A stretch of DNA of 64,000 nucleotides from an uncultured Bacteroidales bacterium (lineage in GTDB: Bacteria > Bacteroidota > Bacteroidia > Bacteroidales > Bacteroidaceae). Below the pieces are notes generated by a model. That model saw only the letters and a program-made list of their open reading frames with translations, was not told the origin of the DNA and did no database searches. Each line of letters begins with the position of its first letter. Within the stretch, counting starts at the first letter, position 1. Positions 63,355-64,000 of the stretch are shown piece after piece. Location: assembly GCA_902799355.1 (NCBI GenBank), contig CADCAG010000004.1:1-64000 (forward strand). The letters are read 5' to 3'. Both the position numbers and the translations under genes were made by a program.

Positions 63355-64000
63355 CTAATTTGACAAATTAACCTCTTCTGATACATTCCAAAACAAATCA
63401 GGGAATCGCTTTTCAAGTTTGTTCTTAGTCTCATTGTCAGAACAAAAGTTTTCTATATCATATATTGGGTCAGTAACATATTCTAAAATATGTTTTATGT
63501 TTGAATCAATGTCACCACTATTAATTTTGAAACGTTCAATAGCCAAATCGAATTGAATTGTGTCATTTTTAAGATCATCATCTAGATAATACATTTTAGA
63601 AATCATGTCTTTATAGGCTTTCCCTTCCCTATGCACCTGTTTTGCCTTACGGTAGGAAATCAAAGCCATTTCTCCAGAATAGTTTGATAAGGTATAATGA
63701 ACATTGGGCTTATTAATAGTGGTAAGAACCATTTCAAAGAATCTGTCAGAGATGTTGTTACATTTGCATAGTTTTTTATATAAGTCAGAAACCTCTATGA
63801 GGTCTACTCCATTTTTACTTAAGGTCTTTTTTATTTCTTCCTGCACAAAATGGTATCCAATAGCTTTATACTGACATTTTTTATCATAATATGGACATTT
63901 ACTACGCCAGTCATTGCGTAATTTGTCTATTAGAGTCTTGTTATCTGAACTTAGTTGTTCATAATATTTTAGTTGCTCAGAATAACAAGCAGTTTTGTCT
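63355..64000 (-). CDS. Unknown protein of the PHP-ATPase cassette (5' end outside window)
   Basis: The frame is open from the stop at 63355 to the right edge, about 214 codons, so the gene starts beyond the window; the GTG at 63846 is not needed as start. The visible part has a Cys-bearing stretch SKCPYYDKKCQYKAIG, which may bind a metal, and is otherwise helical and charged, with many Lys, Asp and Asn. No family was recognised. It ends 8 bp before the PHP-ATPase gene, so the three genes form one transcript. Confidence 0.75.
   Translation of the reverse strand, partial: DKTACYSEQLKYYEQLSSDNKTLIDKLRNDWRSKCPYYDKKCQYKAIGYHFVQEEIKKTLSKNGVDLIEVSDLYKKLCKCNNISDRFFEMVLTTINKPNVHYTLSNYSGEMALISYRKAKQVHREGKAYKDMISKMYYLDDDLKNDTIQFDLAIERFKINSGDIDSNIKHILEYVTDPIYDIENFCSDNETKNKLEKRFPDLFWNVSEEVNLSN

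Overview
The window looks like a chromosomal stretch from a Bacteroidales bacterium, most likely a Prevotella-type member of the Prevotellaceae. The evidence is repeated use of the Bacteroidota promoter pair TTTG / TAnnTTTG, an HU-like protein paired with a smalltalk micro-protein, many Bacteroidetes-restricted families (DUF3943, DUF5715, DUF4301, DUF3089, a BT4734/VapE-like protein), type III glutamine synthetase, and few purine-rich ribosome binding sites. No rRNA, tRNA, CRISPR array or insertion sequence was recognised.

Layout. 1-690: end of an HU-like gene, two GC-rich palindromes, a smalltalk ORF and a terminator. 708-11137 (minus): branched-chain amino acid operon with promoter, Leu/Ile-rich leader peptide, attenuator, leuA, leuC, a leuD/LeuA-family fusion and leuB, followed by a TPR protein, DUF5715 and a DUF3943 outer membrane protein. 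11188-14904 (minus): DUF4301 and an M3 peptidase. 14952-20970 (minus): aromatic operon with promoter, Phe/Tyr-rich leader peptide, attenuator, prephenate dehydratase, aminotransferase, DAHP synthase/chorismate mutase, prephenate dehydrogenase, a TerB/J-domain protein and a QueH-MTHFS fusion. 21017-23831 (minus): C1 peptidase, M48 lipoprotein protease and a small secreted protein. 24094-25858 (plus): FKBP isomerase and aroC, then a candidate small RNA. 26039-28303 (minus): pyrD, pyrK and an HTH regulator, followed by a 757-bp AT-rich gap. 29009-47104: mostly housekeeping and transport genes (holA, DUF3089, luxS, HSDR_N, RND pump, zinc ribbon/Nif3, PurF-like, mini ABC ATPase, agmatine-to-putrescine genes, glnN, xylB). 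47226-56935 (plus): polysaccharide assembly operon. 56967-64000 (minus): accessory region with a VapE-like protein, an unknown secreted protein and a PHP-ATPase cassette that is visibly more AT-rich and runs off the right edge.

The genes work together at several points. Both amino acid operons carry the same design: promoter, short leader peptide loaded with the codons of the end product, and a terminator that competes with a pairing inside the leader ORF. AguA and AguB make putrescine from agmatine and release ammonia beside glutamine synthetase. The polysaccharide operon holds an initiating sugar transferase, a TolC-like protein, a Wzz-like protein, a polymerase and three GT2 enzymes, but no visible flippase.

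The most unusual features are the two attenuators; islands of 7-9-nt degenerate repeats that lie between genes and also in frame inside conserved enzymes; several gene fusions; a PurF-like protein without the catalytic cysteine; and the PHP-ATPase cassette. All family names were assigned by reading the translations, without database searches.
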